32,477 nt of DNA from Paracoccus saliphilus (GCA_003255745.1 QKYL01000008.1:1-32477), one strand, 5' to 3'. Shown: positions 8,132-16,916, numbered from the stretch's first letter. The notes: a model not told the origin generated them from the letters alone. Program-made: numbers and translations.

Positions 8132-9625
8132 TCAGCCCCGCCGCCAGGCGGCGGGGCCGATCTCGTGGATGGAGTCACCCTTCGTGTCCACCGCCAGCAT
8201 CACCGGCATGTCCTGGACGCGGAAGCGATAGATCGCCTCCATGCCCAGATCGGTCCAGGCGACCGGCTCAGCCTCCCGGATCGCCTGCGATACCAGATAG
8301 GCCGCGCCCCCGACCGCGATCATGTAGACGGCGCCATGCGCGGCTATGGCGCGCAGCGCCTCGGGGCCGCGTTCGGCCTTGCCGATCATCACCTTGAGCC
8401 CCGTATCGCGCAGCACCCGGTCGGTAAAGCGGTCCATCCGCGTCGAGGTGGTGGGGCCGGCCGGCCCGATGACCTCGTCGCGAACCGCGTCCACCGGACC
8501 GACGTAATAGATCGCCCGACCGCGCAGATCGACGGGCAGATCCTCGCCCCGGTCCAGCACCTCGACCATGCGCCGATGCGCGGCGTCGCGTCCGGTGTAA
8601 AGCGTGCCCGACAACAGCAGGCGCTCGCCGGGCTTCAGGCTGTCCAGCAGGTCCTGATCCAGTGCGTCCAGATCGACCCGGAGGGCGCTGGCCGCCGCAA
8701 CTTTTAGCGTGATCTCGGGCCAAAGTGTCAGATCGGGCGGGGTGAAGGTCGCGGGCCCGGCGCCGTCCAGGGTGAAATGGACATGCCGCGTCGCCGCGCA
8801 GTTGGGGATCAGCGCCACCGGCAACGAGGCCGCATGGGTCGGGAAGTGCCGGATCTTGACGTCGAGAACGCTGGTCAGTCCGCCCAGGCCCTGCGCCCCG
8901 ATCCCGAGGTTGTTCACCCGCTCGAAGATGTCCAGCCGCAGCCGCTCGGCCGCGTCCTGCGGGCCACGCTCGCGCAACGCGTCGATGTCGATCGGATCGT
9001 TCAGCGACTCCTTGGCCATCGCCATCGCCATGTCGACGCTGCCGCCGATGCCGATGCCCAGCATCCCCGGAGGGCACCAGCCCGCGCCCATGCCCCGGAC
9101 CTGATCGACCACCCAATCGGCCACCGAAGCCGACGGGTTCAGCACCGCGAACCGGGTCTTGTTTTCGGACCCGCCGCCCTTGGCCGACACCGTGATGTCG
9201 ACGCGATTGCCCGCCACCATCCGCGTCTGGATCATCGCGGGCGTGTTGTCGCCGGTGTTCCTGCGCGCATCGAACGGGTCGCGCACCACCGAGGCGCGCA
9301 GCGGGTTGCTGTCCAGCAGATAGGCCCGGCGCACGGCATCGTCGACGATCTCCTGCAAGGGGCGCTGCCAATCCAGCCGCGTCTGAACACCGATATCTAC
9401 GAACACGTTCGCCACCCCGGTATCCTGGCAGATCGGCCGCTGGCCCAGGGCGCACATGCGCGAATTCACTAGGATCTGCGCGATGGCATCCCGCGCCGCG
9501 GGGCTTTCCTCGCGCGCGTGGGCGCGGGCCATCGCGGCGATGAAATCGGGCGGATGGTAGCAGGCGATGAATTGCAGCGCCTCCGCGACGCTGTCGATGA
9601 CATGGCTTTCGGTGATCGGGTCCAT
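8132..9625 (-). CDS. Class I fumarase-type [4Fe-4S] hydro-lyase
   Basis: This 497-residue single-chain class I fumarase has alpha and beta parts fused. Three cysteines in the expected contexts can ligate a [4Fe-4S] cluster: Cys66 (ICQDTG), Cys184 (WCPPGMLG) and Cys276 (PNCAATRH). GGSENKTRF and the beta-part GPTTSTRMDRF and GKAERG blocks are present. The start is the ATG at 9625 with GGGAGAGG upstream; the frame is open a further 113 codons but that extension has no homology. Class I enzymes hydrate fumarate, and relatives act on mesaconate or tartrate. Its position, divergent from the C5-dicarboxylate-like operon, makes mesaconase (mesaconate to citramalate) a serious alternative. The sequence alone cannot distinguish these. 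Confidence 0.92.
   Translation of the reverse strand: MDPITESHVIDSVAEALQFIACYHPPDFIAAMARAHAREESPAARDAIAQILVNSRMCALGQRPICQDTGVANVFVDIGVQTRLDWQRPLQEIVDDAVRRAYLLDSNPLRASVVRDPFDARRNTGDNTPAMIQTRMVAGNRVDITVSAKGGGSENKTRFAVLNPSASVADWVVDQVRGMGAGWCPPGMLGIGIGGSVDMAMAMAKESLNDPIDIDALRERGPQDAAERLRLDIFERVNNLGIGAQGLGGLTSVLDVKIRHFPTHAASLPVALIPNCAATRHVHFTLDGAGPATFTPPDLTLWPEITLKVAAASALRVDLDALDQDLLDSLKPGERLLLSGTLYTGRDAAHRRMVEVLDRGEDLPVDLRGRAIYYVGPVDAVRDEVIGPAGPTTSTRMDRFTDRVLRDTGLKVMIGKAERGPEALRAIAAHGAVYMIAVGGAAYLVSQAIREAEPVAWTDLGMEAIYRFRVQDMPVMLAVDTKGDSIHEIGPAAWRRG
8135..8157. terminator. Hairpin at convergent gene ends
   Basis: A perfect 11-base inverted repeat, GCCCCGCCGCC (8135-8145) and GGCGGCGGGGC (8147-8157), lies around one central base, just past the SnoaL-like stop. 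It is inside the last codons of the fumarase-type gene. There is no T-tract, so it may only pause or stabilise transcripts rather than act as a classical terminator. Confidence 0.45.
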
Positions 9626-9697
9626 CGGCCTCTCCCTCGCTGCGCGAAGTTTGCCACGGACGGTCCGGCGCGGGAACCCGAACGGCAAGAAGGAAAA

Positions 9698-9765
9698 GCT
9701 ATCGCCTCTAGCGCAGGTTGCTATTTTCCCGCCGCGCCTTTCAGCCGCTAACCTTTCCTCAGCGG
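9698..9765. promoter_or_regulatory. Candidate operators in fumarase/transporter divergent gap
   Basis: The 205-base gap between two divergent transcripts holds GCTA-N7-TAGC (9698-9712) and CCGCT-N11-AGCGG (9745-9765). The second has the T-N11-A geometry of a LysR-type site. No LysR gene is adjacent, so one of the island's two regulators would have to act in trans. Not tested by motif search. Confidence 0.3.
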
Positions 9766-9830
9766 AGCGCGGTGCCGGCGGGCGGGGAAAGCCTTGAGGG
9801 TCGCGGGACATCGCCATCTGGGAGGATAGC

Positions 9831-11021
9831 ATGAAGACGTTTCTGACGACGGTCGCCGCGGCGGCCCTGATCTCGACTGCCGCCACGGCGCAGGATGGCC
9901 CGGTCCGCATTCTGGCGCTGGACGACCTGACGGGGATGTATTCGGGCAATGGCGGGCCGAACACGGTGCGCTCGATTCAGATGGCCGTGGACGACTTCGG
10001 CGGCGAGGTGCTGGGCCAGCCGATCGAGGTGCTGTCGGCCGACCACCAAAACAAGCCGGATGTGGGTTCCGCCCTCGCGCAGCGCTTCATCGACGAGCAA
10101 GGCGTCACGATGATGGCGCTTGGCGGGTCCAGCGCGGTCGGTCTGGCCGCGCAGGGACGGGCCGGCGAGGCGGGAGTGATCTCGATCAGCTCGGGCGGCT
10201 ATGCGCCGAACTTCTCAGGCGATCAGTGCACACCCTATTCGATCCACTGGGCGCCCACCACGCGCGAGCTGGCGCGCGGCGTCGCCGGTGCCGTTGTCGA
10301 GCAGGGCGGCGACAGCTGGTATCTGCTGACGGCGGACTATGTCTTCGGTCATGCACTGGCCGCCGATGCCACTGCAGCGGTCGAGGCCGCGGGCGGCTCG
10401 GTCCTCGGTCAGACGGTGCATCCGCTGAACACGAACGACATGGCATCGGCGCTGCTTTCGGCGCAGGGTTCAGGAGCGAAGGTCTTCGGGCTGGCCAACG
10501 CCGGCACCGATCTTGAGACCACCATCAAGCAGGCGGCACAGATGGGGCTGTCGGGCAACCTCGCGGCCATGCTGGTCTTCGACAACAACGTTCAGGCCCT
10601 CGGGCTCGAGGCCGCGCAGGGCATTCGCACGACGACGTCTTTCTACTGGGACCACAACGATGCCAGCCGCGCCTACGGCACTCGCCTGATGGAGATGAAC
10701 GGCGGGCAGGTGCCGACCATGGGCCATGCCGGGGCCTATGCCTCGACGCTGCACTACCTGCAGGCGGTTGAATCCGCCGGCACGACCGATCCGGATGCGG
10801 TGATCGCGGCCATGAAATCGAACCCGATCACCAGCGGCATCTTCGAGAATGCCACCATCCAGGAAAACGGCCGCGTTGTCATGGATATGCTTCTGGTCGA
10901 GGTGAACACGCCCGACGAGTCGACCGGCCCCGCCGATCTGTATGACGTGATCGCCACGATCCCGGGCAACAGCCTGTTCCTGCCGGCCGCCGACAGCGGC
11001 TGCCCGCTGACCGAGAATTGA
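9831..11021 (+). CDS. Periplasmic substrate-binding protein, Liv type (system 1)
   Basis: This 396-residue exported binding protein belongs to the branched-chain amino acid/amide ABC family. A clear signal peptide (Lys2, hydrophobic core, cut after ATA-TA before QDGP) is followed by the typical opening ILALDDLTGMYSGNGG. GGSSAVGLAAQG and SIHWAPTTRELA follow in the two-lobe fold. The fold and first-lobe motifs resemble Liv-type and aromatic- or dicarboxylate-binding members equally. GGGAGG precedes the ATG. It heads the rightward array, followed by a GST and LivG-F-H-M, so it delivers the ligand to that importer. The CoA-transferase and lyase downstream suggest an organic acid ligand. This is inference. 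Confidence 0.92.
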   Translation: MKTFLTTVAAAALISTAATAQDGPVRILALDDLTGMYSGNGGPNTVRSIQMAVDDFGGEVLGQPIEVLSADHQNKPDVGSALAQRFIDEQGVTMMALGGSSAVGLAAQGRAGEAGVISISSGGYAPNFSGDQCTPYSIHWAPTTRELARGVAGAVVEQGGDSWYLLTADYVFGHALAADATAAVEAAGGSVLGQTVHPLNTNDMASALLSAQGSGAKVFGLANAGTDLETTIKQAAQMGLSGNLAAMLVFDNNVQALGLEAAQGIRTTTSFYWDHNDASRAYGTRLMEMNGGQVPTMGHAGAYASTLHYLQAVESAGTTDPDAVIAAMKSNPITSGIFENATIQENGRVVMDMLLVEVNTPDESTGPADLYDVIATIPGNSLFLPAADSGCPLTEN

Positions 11022-11029
11022 GGCCGGCG

Positions 11030-11635
11030 ATGAAGCTGCTGAAAAGCACGACCTCGCCCTTTGCCCGGCTGGCCCATGCCATGCTGATCGAGGCCGGCGC
11101 CACCCTCCAGGTGGAGCTGCTGAACCCCTGGGCGGACCCGGATGCACTAACCCGGGTGAACCCTGCCCGCCGGGTGCCGACGCTGATCCTGGACGATGGC
11201 ACGATCCTGACCGAGGCCATGCTGATCGCCCGGCACGCCGTGACGCTCAGCCCCGCGGATTCGCATCTGCGGGCCGAAGACCCGCAGCAGCTCTCGATCG
11301 CGGGTCTGGGCTTCGGGATGATCGAGGCGGCGGTCTACATCATGACCGGGCGCAAGATCACCTCAGACGATCTGGCGATCACCGAGTTCGACAGCCATCC
11401 GGTGGCCAAGCGGCGCCGCCGGGCCATGGCCGAGGGGCTGACGCAGCTGGAGGCGCGGGCGGATCACCTGTCGCGCGAGTGTCTCGGCCTGGGCGAGCTG
11501 ATCGTAGCGGACGCGATCCAGTATATCGACTTCCGCTTCCCGCGCGCCGAGTGGCGCCCGGCGATCCCGCGGCTGGACGGCTGGCTGCGGGACGCGATGG
11601 CGCATCCGTCTCTGCGCGACACCGTGCCGTCATGA
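11030..11635 (+). CDS. Small glutathione S-transferase inside transporter operon
   Basis: This is a 201-residue GST-fold protein. The thioredoxin-like N-domain has STTSPFARLAHAMLIEAG, with Ser at the position where many bacterial GSTs have Cys or Ser, then NPARRVPTLILDDG (the cis-Pro element) and a helical C-domain. The ATG at 11030 lies 9 bases after the binding-protein stop, with GAGG close upstream; a TTG at 11018 overlapping that stop is possible. It overlaps the LivG start as ATGA. Translational coupling on both sides means it is made with the importer. A GST between a binding protein and its ATPase is unusual. It may process the imported compound or a glutathione adduct of it. Confidence 0.85.
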   Translation: MKLLKSTTSPFARLAHAMLIEAGATLQVELLNPWADPDALTRVNPARRVPTLILDDGTILTEAMLIARHAVTLSPADSHLRAEDPQQLSIAGLGFGMIEAAVYIMTGRKITSDDLAITEFDSHPVAKRRRRAMAEGLTQLEARADHLSRECLGLGELIVADAIQYIDFRFPRAEWRPAIPRLDGWLRDAMAHPSLRDTVPS

Positions 11636-12417
11636 GCGGGGTGGCCACAGCGGCAGCACGCGCGCCGGCGGCCGCGGTGCTGTCGGCGCGCGGCCTGACG
11701 AAGCGCTTCGGCGGCTTCACGGCCACGGACAACGTGACGCTGGATGTGGCCGAAGGCACGATCCACGCGCTGATCGGCCCGAACGGAGCAGGGAAGTCGA
11801 CGCTTTTCGCGCTGCTGACCAAGTTCCACACGCCCAGTTCCGGCCAGATCCTGCTGGACGGCGAGGACATCACCCGTCTGGCGCCGCCCGCGATCGTGCG
11901 CCGGGGCATGGTGCGCTCGTTCCAGATCTCGGCGGTGTTTCCGCACCTGACCGTGCTCGAGAATGTCCGCGTTGCGCTGCAGCGCCGCCACGGGCTGGAT
12001 CGCCAGTTCTGGCGCCCGGCCAACTCGCTGCAGCGGCTGGACCTGCAGGCGATGGACTTGCTGGAGCAGGTGGGCCTTGCCAGGCAGGCGGGGTCCGACG
12101 CGGCGGCGCTGTCCTATGGCCGCAAGCGCACGCTGGAGATTGCGACGACGCTTGCGCTCGAGCCGCGCGTCATGCTGCTGGACGAGCCGATGGCGGGGAT
12201 GGGCCGTGAAGATGTCGCGCTGGTCGAGGCGCTGATCCGCCGCGTCGCCACGGGGCGCACGATCCTGATGGTCGAACACAATCTGGGCGTGGTCGAGACG
12301 CTGGCCGACCGTGTCACGGTGCTCGCCCGCGGCGCCGTGCTGGCCGAGGGCTCGTTCGCCGAGATCCGCGCCAATGACGAGGTGCGCCGCTCGTATATGG
12401 GGGCCGATCATGACTGA
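11632..12417 (+). CDS. Liv-type ABC transporter ATPase, LivG (system 1)
   Basis: This is a 261-residue ATP-binding subunit. Walker A is GPNGAGKST (49-57) and Walker B is VMLLDEPMAGM. The signature is the LivG-style LSYGRKRTLEIA, lacking a strict LSGGQ, and the switch His is in VEHNLG. The N-terminus (about 18 residues, rich in Ala) is longer than usual before the first strand LSARGLTKRFGG. The start at 11632 overlaps the GST stop. The stop overlaps the LivF start by eight bases. It works as a heterodimer with LivF under the LivH/LivM membrane pair. Confidence 0.93.
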   Translation: MSGVATAAARAPAAAVLSARGLTKRFGGFTATDNVTLDVAEGTIHALIGPNGAGKSTLFALLTKFHTPSSGQILLDGEDITRLAPPAIVRRGMVRSFQISAVFPHLTVLENVRVALQRRHGLDRQFWRPANSLQRLDLQAMDLLEQVGLARQAGSDAAALSYGRKRTLEIATTLALEPRVMLLDEPMAGMGREDVALVEALIRRVATGRTILMVEHNLGVVETLADRVTVLARGAVLAEGSFAEIRANDEVRRSYMGADHD

Positions 12418-13108
12418 CCTGCTGAACATTTGCGGGCTGCAGGGCTGGTACGGGGAAAGCCACGTCCTGCACGGCATCAACGTGACCGTCCGCCCCGGCG
12501 AGACCGTGGCGCTGATCGGCCGCAACGGCGCGGGCAAGACCACCACCCTGCGCGCGCTGATGAACCTTCTGGACAAGCGCGAGGGCGCGATCGTGATGGA
12601 CGGGCAGGACCTGATAAACCTGCCGCGCCACCGCGTCGCCGCGCAGGGCCTTGGCTATGTCCCCGAGGAGCGGGGCATCTTCACGACCCTCTCGGTCGCC
12701 GAGAACCTGCGCCTGCTGCCGCGCACCGGCGAGGGCATGAGCGATGCCCAGATCTTCGAGTTCTTTCCCAACCTGCAAGAGCGTCTGGCCTCGGACGGGG
12801 GCAAGCTGTCGGGGGGCGAGCAGCAGATGCTGGCCATCGCCCGTGTCCTGCGCACTGGGCCACGTCTTCTGCTGCTGGACGAGCCGACCGAAGGCCTGGC
12901 TCCGGTCATCGTGCAGCGCATCGGGCACTTGCTGCGGGCGCTGAAGGCCCAGGGCCTGGCGATGCTGCTGGTCGAGCAGAACCTCGCCTTCGCGCGGGGG
13001 TTGGCCGACCGCTTCTACCTGATCGAGAACGGCCGCATCGCCGGCAGTTTCGCAAATGACGAATTCGAGGCGAACGCCGAGCGCGTCGCCGCCATCGTGG
13101 GGGTCTGA
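12410..13108 (+). CDS. Liv-type ABC transporter ATPase, LivF (system 1)
   Basis: This is a 232-residue ATP-binding subunit. Walker A is GRNGAGKTT, the signature is a regular LSGGEQQMLAIAR, and Walker B is LLLLDEPTEGLAP, the pattern that distinguishes LivF from LivG. The start at 12410 lies inside the last codons of LivG, so the two are translationally coupled. The stop abuts the LivH start at 13110. Gene order G-F-H-M differs from the H-M-G-F order of the island's second importer. Confidence 0.94.
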   Translation: MTDLLNICGLQGWYGESHVLHGINVTVRPGETVALIGRNGAGKTTTLRALMNLLDKREGAIVMDGQDLINLPRHRVAAQGLGYVPEERGIFTTLSVAENLRLLPRTGEGMSDAQIFEFFPNLQERLASDGGKLSGGEQQMLAIARVLRTGPRLLLLDEPTEGLAPVIVQRIGHLLRALKAQGLAMLLVEQNLAFARGLADRFYLIENGRIAGSFANDEFEANAERVAAIVGV

Positions 13109-13109
13109 C

Positions 13110-13997
13110 ATGGCCGAGTTCCTGGGCATCCCGCTGCCGGTCCTGTTCGGGCAGCTTCTGATCGGCCTGTTCAACGGTGCCTTTTACGCGATCCTCAGCC
13201 TTGGGCTAGCAATCATCTTCGGGCTGCTGCGCGTCATCAACTTCGCGCACGGCGCGCTCTACATGCTGGGCGCCTTCGCGGCCTATCTGTTGGGCGAATG
13301 GCTGGGCCTGTCCTTCTGGGCGCTGCTGATCGTCGCACCGCTTACCGTGGCTGTCTTCGCCGCCGCCGTCGAACGGCTGCTTTTGGCGCGTCTGCAGGGG
13401 CTGGACCCGCTCTACGGGCTGCTGCTGACCTTCGGCCTTGCCCTCGTGATCGAGGGGCTGTTCCAGTGGCGTTTCGGCGTTGCCGGCCAGCAATTCGCCA
13501 TGCCGGCGCAGCTATCGGGCACCACCATCCTAGGCCCGCTGTTCCTGCCTCATTACCGCGTTTTCGTCATCATCGCGGCACTGACCGTCTGCCTGGCCAC
13601 TTGGGCGGCGATCGAGCGCACGCGCATCGGCGCCATCCTGCGGGCCGCGACCGAGAACCGGCCGCTGGCCGAGGCCTTCGGCTTCAACGTGCCGCTGCTG
13701 ATGACCGCCACCTATGCCTTCGGCGCTGCCTTGGCGGGCTTTGCGGGCGTCCTGGCCGCGCCGGTCTTCCAGGTTAGCCCGCTGATGGGCACGAACCTCA
13801 TCATCGTGGTCTTCGCGGTGGTGGTGATCGGCGGCATGGGATCGATCGGCGGGGCGATTCTGGCCGGGCTGATGCTGGGCCTCGCCGAAGGTCTGACCAA
13901 GGTTGTCTATCCCGAAGCCTCGAACATTATCGTCTTCGTCATCATGGCGATTGTCCTGTTCTTCCGTCCGGCCGGCCTGTTCGGCAAGGCCGCCTGA
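13110..13997 (+). CDS. Liv-type ABC permease, LivH (system 1)
   Basis: This is a 295-residue integral inner-membrane protein of the LivH family. It opens with a membrane segment (VLFGQLLIGLFNGAFYAIL) and the hallmark GLLRVINFAHGALYMLGAF. Several more hydrophobic spans follow, including ALAGFAGVLAAPVF, and GGMGSIGGAILAGLMLG near the end, closing with a RPAGLFGK tail. The start is the ATG one base after the LivF stop. It pairs with LivM to form the channel; specificity is set mainly by the binding protein. Confidence 0.94.
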   Translation: MAEFLGIPLPVLFGQLLIGLFNGAFYAILSLGLAIIFGLLRVINFAHGALYMLGAFAAYLLGEWLGLSFWALLIVAPLTVAVFAAAVERLLLARLQGLDPLYGLLLTFGLALVIEGLFQWRFGVAGQQFAMPAQLSGTTILGPLFLPHYRVFVIIAALTVCLATWAAIERTRIGAILRAATENRPLAEAFGFNVPLLMTATYAFGAALAGFAGVLAAPVFQVSPLMGTNLIIVVFAVVVIGGMGSIGGAILAGLMLGLAEGLTKVVYPEASNIIVFVIMAIVLFFRPAGLFGKAA

Positions 13998-14007
13998 GGT
14001 GCCCTCC

Positions 14008-14961
14008 ATGACCGATACGACCGTTTCCGCCCCCGTCCGGCCCAGCCTGTGGCGCTTTGCAATGCTGGCCCTTTTGCTGGCGCTGCTGGCCGTGGCACCG
14101 ACGCTGGCCTACCCGCTGTTCGTGATGAAGCTGCTGTGCTTCGCGTTGTTCGCCTCCGCTTTCAACCTCCTGCTGGGCTATACCGGCCTTCTGTCCTTTG
14201 GCCATGCGACCTTCTTCGGGGGCGCGGGCTATGTCACGGCCCATGCGATCAAGGCCTGGCAGTTCGAGCCGCTTGCGGCCATCCTTTTGGGAACCGGGGC
14301 GGCAACACTTCTGGGCGCGCTGATGGGGGTGGTCGCGATCCGCAGGCAGGGCATCTACTTCGCCATGACCACGCTGGCGCTGTCGCAGATGGCCTACTTC
14401 CTGTTCCTGCGCGCCCCCTTCACGAACGCCGAGGACGGCATCCAGAACGTGCCCCGAGGCACGCTGCTGGGGCTGGTGGACCTGAACGACATCACCAATC
14501 TCTACCTGCTGGTCGCGGCAATCTTCATCATCGGCATGGCAGTCATCTGGCAGGTGATCCACTCGCCCTTCGGCCATGTCCTGCGCGCCATCCGCGAGAA
14601 CGAGACCCGCGCCCAGTCCCTAGGCTACCGGGTCGACCGCTACAAGTTGGGCGCCTTTGTCATCTCGGCCGGTCTGACTGGTCTGGCGGGAGCAACCAAG
14701 GTGCTGGTGTTCCAGATCGCCACGCTGAACGACGTGTCGTGGCAGATGTCGGGCTCGGTGATCCTGATGGGGCTTCTGGGCGGCGTCGGCACGGCTGCCG
14801 GTCCAACCGTCGGCGCGGGCCTGATCATCACCATCGAGAACTACCTCGCCACCAGCGGCTTTCCCGTGCAGGTCATCCTGGGCCTGATCTTCATCCTTTG
14901 CGTGCTGATGTTCCGTCAGGGCATCGTCGGCACGCTGGCCGCACGCCTGCGGCGTCGCTGA
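14008..14961 (+). CDS. Liv-type ABC permease, LivM (system 1)
   Basis: This 317-residue membrane protein of the LivM family has N-terminal spans (AMLALLLALLAVAPTLAY), the family motif GYTGLLSFGHATFFGGAGY, and AIRENETRAQSLGYRVDRYK, the cytoplasmic coupling loop, then GLTGLAGATKVLVFQ. The start at 14008 is 10 bases after LivH. The CoA-transferase gene begins 17 bases after the stop, which shows import and CoA activation share one transcript. Confidence 0.94.
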   Translation: MTDTTVSAPVRPSLWRFAMLALLLALLAVAPTLAYPLFVMKLLCFALFASAFNLLLGYTGLLSFGHATFFGGAGYVTAHAIKAWQFEPLAAILLGTGAATLLGALMGVVAIRRQGIYFAMTTLALSQMAYFLFLRAPFTNAEDGIQNVPRGTLLGLVDLNDITNLYLLVAAIFIIGMAVIWQVIHSPFGHVLRAIRENETRAQSLGYRVDRYKLGAFVISAGLTGLAGATKVLVFQIATLNDVSWQMSGSVILMGLLGGVGTAAGPTVGAGLIITIENYLATSGFPVQVILGLIFILCVLMFRQGIVGTLAARLRRR

Positions 14962-14978
14962 ACAACCCGGAGCCTTCC

Positions 14979-16076
14979 ATGTCCCTTCCCCTGACCGGAT
15001 TGAAAGTTGTTGCCGTCGAGCAGGCGGTCGCCGCGCCCTTCGCCACCTCGCGGCTGGCCGATGCGGGGGCCGAGGTCATCAAGATCGAGCGTCCCGAGGG
15101 CGATTTCGCGCGCGGCTACGACGCCGCGGCCGCCGGCCAGTCCAGCTATTTCGTCTGGCTCAACCGCGGCAAGACCTCGGTGGTGATGGACCTCGCGGAC
15201 CCGGCCAACAAGAGCCGCTTCGCCGCGCTTGTCGCCGGCGCCGACGTGCTGGTGCAAAACCTCAAGCGCGGCGCGCTGGCGCGCTTGGGTTTTGCGCCCG
15301 AAGATCTGCTGACGCGCCATCCGCGCCTTATCACCTGTTCGATCACCGGCTACGGTGAGGGCGGCCCGCTCGCCGACCGCAAGGCCTATGACCTGCTGAT
15401 CCAGGCGGAATCGGGTTTGTGCTCGATCACCGGCGGCCCGTCCGAGCCGTCGCGCGTCGGCATGTCGATCGTGGATGTGGCGACCGGGGCCACCGCCCAT
15501 GCGGCCATCCTCGAGGCGCTGATAGCGCGCGGCATCACAGGGCGCGGGGCGAACATCTCGGTGTCGATGTTCGACGTGATGGCCGACTGGCTGACCGTGC
15601 CACTGCTGAACCACGAAGCGGGCAACAGTCCCAAGCGCGTCGGCATGGCCCATCCCTCGATCTCGCCCTACAGCGCCTTTGCCACCGCGGACGGGCAGCT
15701 GATCCTGATTTCGATCCAGAGCGACCGGGAGTGGCGCAAGCTGGCCGAGGTCTTCCTGGGCCAGCCCGAACTGGGCCGCGATGCGCGCTTTGCCACCAAC
15801 GTCGCCCGCGTTGCGAACCGCGCGCAGACGGATGCCATCGTGGCCGATGCCTTTGCCGCCATGACCGCCGAAGAGGCCGAGGCGCGGCTGCTGCAGGCCG
15901 ACGTCGCGCTGGCGCGTGTCAATGACATGGCGGGCCTGTCCGCCCACGCGCATCTTCGCCGGATCACGGTCCAGACGCCGAACGGACCGGTCCGCTATCC
16001 GGCCCCCGCGCCTGTCATCGCAGGCGCGGCGCGGGATTACCGGCCCGTTCCCGCAATCGGCGAGGCGCAGCCATGA
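14979..16076 (+). CDS. Class III (CaiB/BaiF) CoA-transferase
   Basis: This 365-residue class III CoA-transferase moves CoA from a donor such as succinyl-CoA to an organic acid. It shows the family opening (VVAVEQAVAAPFATSRLADAG), NRGKTSVVMDL, VQNLKRGALARLGF and SITGYGEGGPLADRKAYD. Asp138 in KAYDLLIQAESG fits the catalytic aspartate that forms the acyl-anhydride. The family includes itaconate:succinyl-CoA, citramalate and mesaconyl-CoA C1-C4 transferases, and formyl-CoA transferase. The next genes (CitE-like lyase, acyl-CoA dehydrogenase, hydratase) make a C5 dicarboxylate the best guess for the acceptor. Its stop overlaps the lyase start as ATGA. Confidence 0.9.
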   Translation: MSLPLTGLKVVAVEQAVAAPFATSRLADAGAEVIKIERPEGDFARGYDAAAAGQSSYFVWLNRGKTSVVMDLADPANKSRFAALVAGADVLVQNLKRGALARLGFAPEDLLTRHPRLITCSITGYGEGGPLADRKAYDLLIQAESGLCSITGGPSEPSRVGMSIVDVATGATAHAAILEALIARGITGRGANISVSMFDVMADWLTVPLLNHEAGNSPKRVGMAHPSISPYSAFATADGQLILISIQSDREWRKLAEVFLGQPELGRDARFATNVARVANRAQTDAIVADAFAAMTAEEAEARLLQADVALARVNDMAGLSAHAHLRRITVQTPNGPVRYPAPAPVIAGAARDYRPVPAIGEAQP

Positions 16077-16864
16077 ACTTTTCGCTCCCGATCGCCCCAC
16101 TTTTCGTGCCCGGTGACCGGCCCGAGCGCTTTGCCAAGGCGGCGGCTTCGGGCGCCGACGCGGTCATCATCGATCTCGAGGATGCCGTGGCGCCCGAAGC
16201 CAAGGCGCGGGCACGCGGGAACCTTCGCGCCGGGCTGATCGAGACGCCCGTGATCCTGCGGGTCAACGCCATGGGCACCGCCTGGCACGACGAGGACATC
16301 GCCGCGGCCATCGCGGCAGAGGCCGGCGCGGTGATGCTGCCCAAGGCCGAGGACCCCGCCGCAATCGCCGCCCTGACTATGCGACTGGACGGAATGCCGG
16401 TGCTCGCCCTGATCGAGAGCGCGCAGGGGCTTGCGGCGGCACGTCAGATCGCCCGCATCCCCGGAGTCACCAGCCTGGCCTTCGGGTCGGTCGATTATTC
16501 CCTGGATCTTGGAATGGCCCACCGGCCCGAGCTGCTGCTGCCCGCGCGCAGCGAACTGGTGATGGCCGCGCGGCTCGGGGAACTCCTGCCGCCGCTCGAT
16601 GGGGTGACGACACAGCTGGATGACATCTCGGTCACGCAGGCGGATGCGCGCCATGCCCGCGAGCTTGGGATGGGCGGCAAGATGTGCATCCATCCGCGCC
16701 AAGTCACACCGGTGCAGCAGGCCTTCCTGCCCTCCGAGGCCGAACTGGCCTGGGCCCGCCGGGTCCTCGGCGCCGCAGAGGGCGCGTCGGCTCTGGATGG
16801 GGAGATGATCGACCGCCCAGTGAGCGAACGCGCGCAGCGCATCCTTCGCGCGCACCCCGGCTGA
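16073..16864 (+). CDS. CitE-like (3S)-malyl/citramalyl-CoA lyase
   Basis: This 263-residue TIM-barrel enzyme of the HpcH/HpaI-CitE family cleaves beta-hydroxyacyl-CoA to acetyl-CoA plus a 2-oxoacid. It shows LFVPGDRPERF (10-20), IIDLEDAV (32-39), RVNAMGT (Arg63), LPKAED (Lys91), and the two Mg ligands Glu115 (ALIESAQG) and Asp141 (FGSVDYSLDLG). The length is that of citramalyl-CoA lyases and short CitE proteins, not of the longer Mcl1 enzymes. It is coupled to the CoA-transferase by a 4-base overlap. With the hydratase at 18234 it fits (S)-citramalyl-CoA to acetyl-CoA plus pyruvate. Malyl-CoA cleavage remains possible. Confidence 0.9.
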   Translation: MNFSLPIAPLFVPGDRPERFAKAAASGADAVIIDLEDAVAPEAKARARGNLRAGLIETPVILRVNAMGTAWHDEDIAAAIAAEAGAVMLPKAEDPAAIAALTMRLDGMPVLALIESAQGLAAARQIARIPGVTSLAFGSVDYSLDLGMAHRPELLLPARSELVMAARLGELLPPLDGVTTQLDDISVTQADARHARELGMGGKMCIHPRQVTPVQQAFLPSEAELAWARRVLGAAEGASALDGEMIDRPVSERAQRILRAHPG

Positions 16865-16916
16865 CATGGGCGCCGCGCGCCGGGCCGAAGGCAGGGGTCG
16901 GACCCGCTTATAGCCG

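Noticed and set aside
9626..9964. N-terminal extension of the fumarase-type protein by 113 residues
   Set aside because: The extension has no family resemblance and overlaps the binding-protein signal peptide region; the ATG at 9625 has a good ribosome site and matches the family start.
11030..11635. Assigning the small GST as maleylpyruvate or maleylacetoacetate isomerase
   Set aside because: The characteristic SSCSYR-type opening of zeta-class isomerases is absent, and there is no ring-cleavage dioxygenase or fumarylpyruvate hydrolase in the window.
14049..14978. Long open frame running into the CoA-transferase from the LivM region
   Set aside because: The upstream part is a shadow of LivM in another frame, Arg/Gly-rich as GC-rich shadows are; the transferase starts at 14979.
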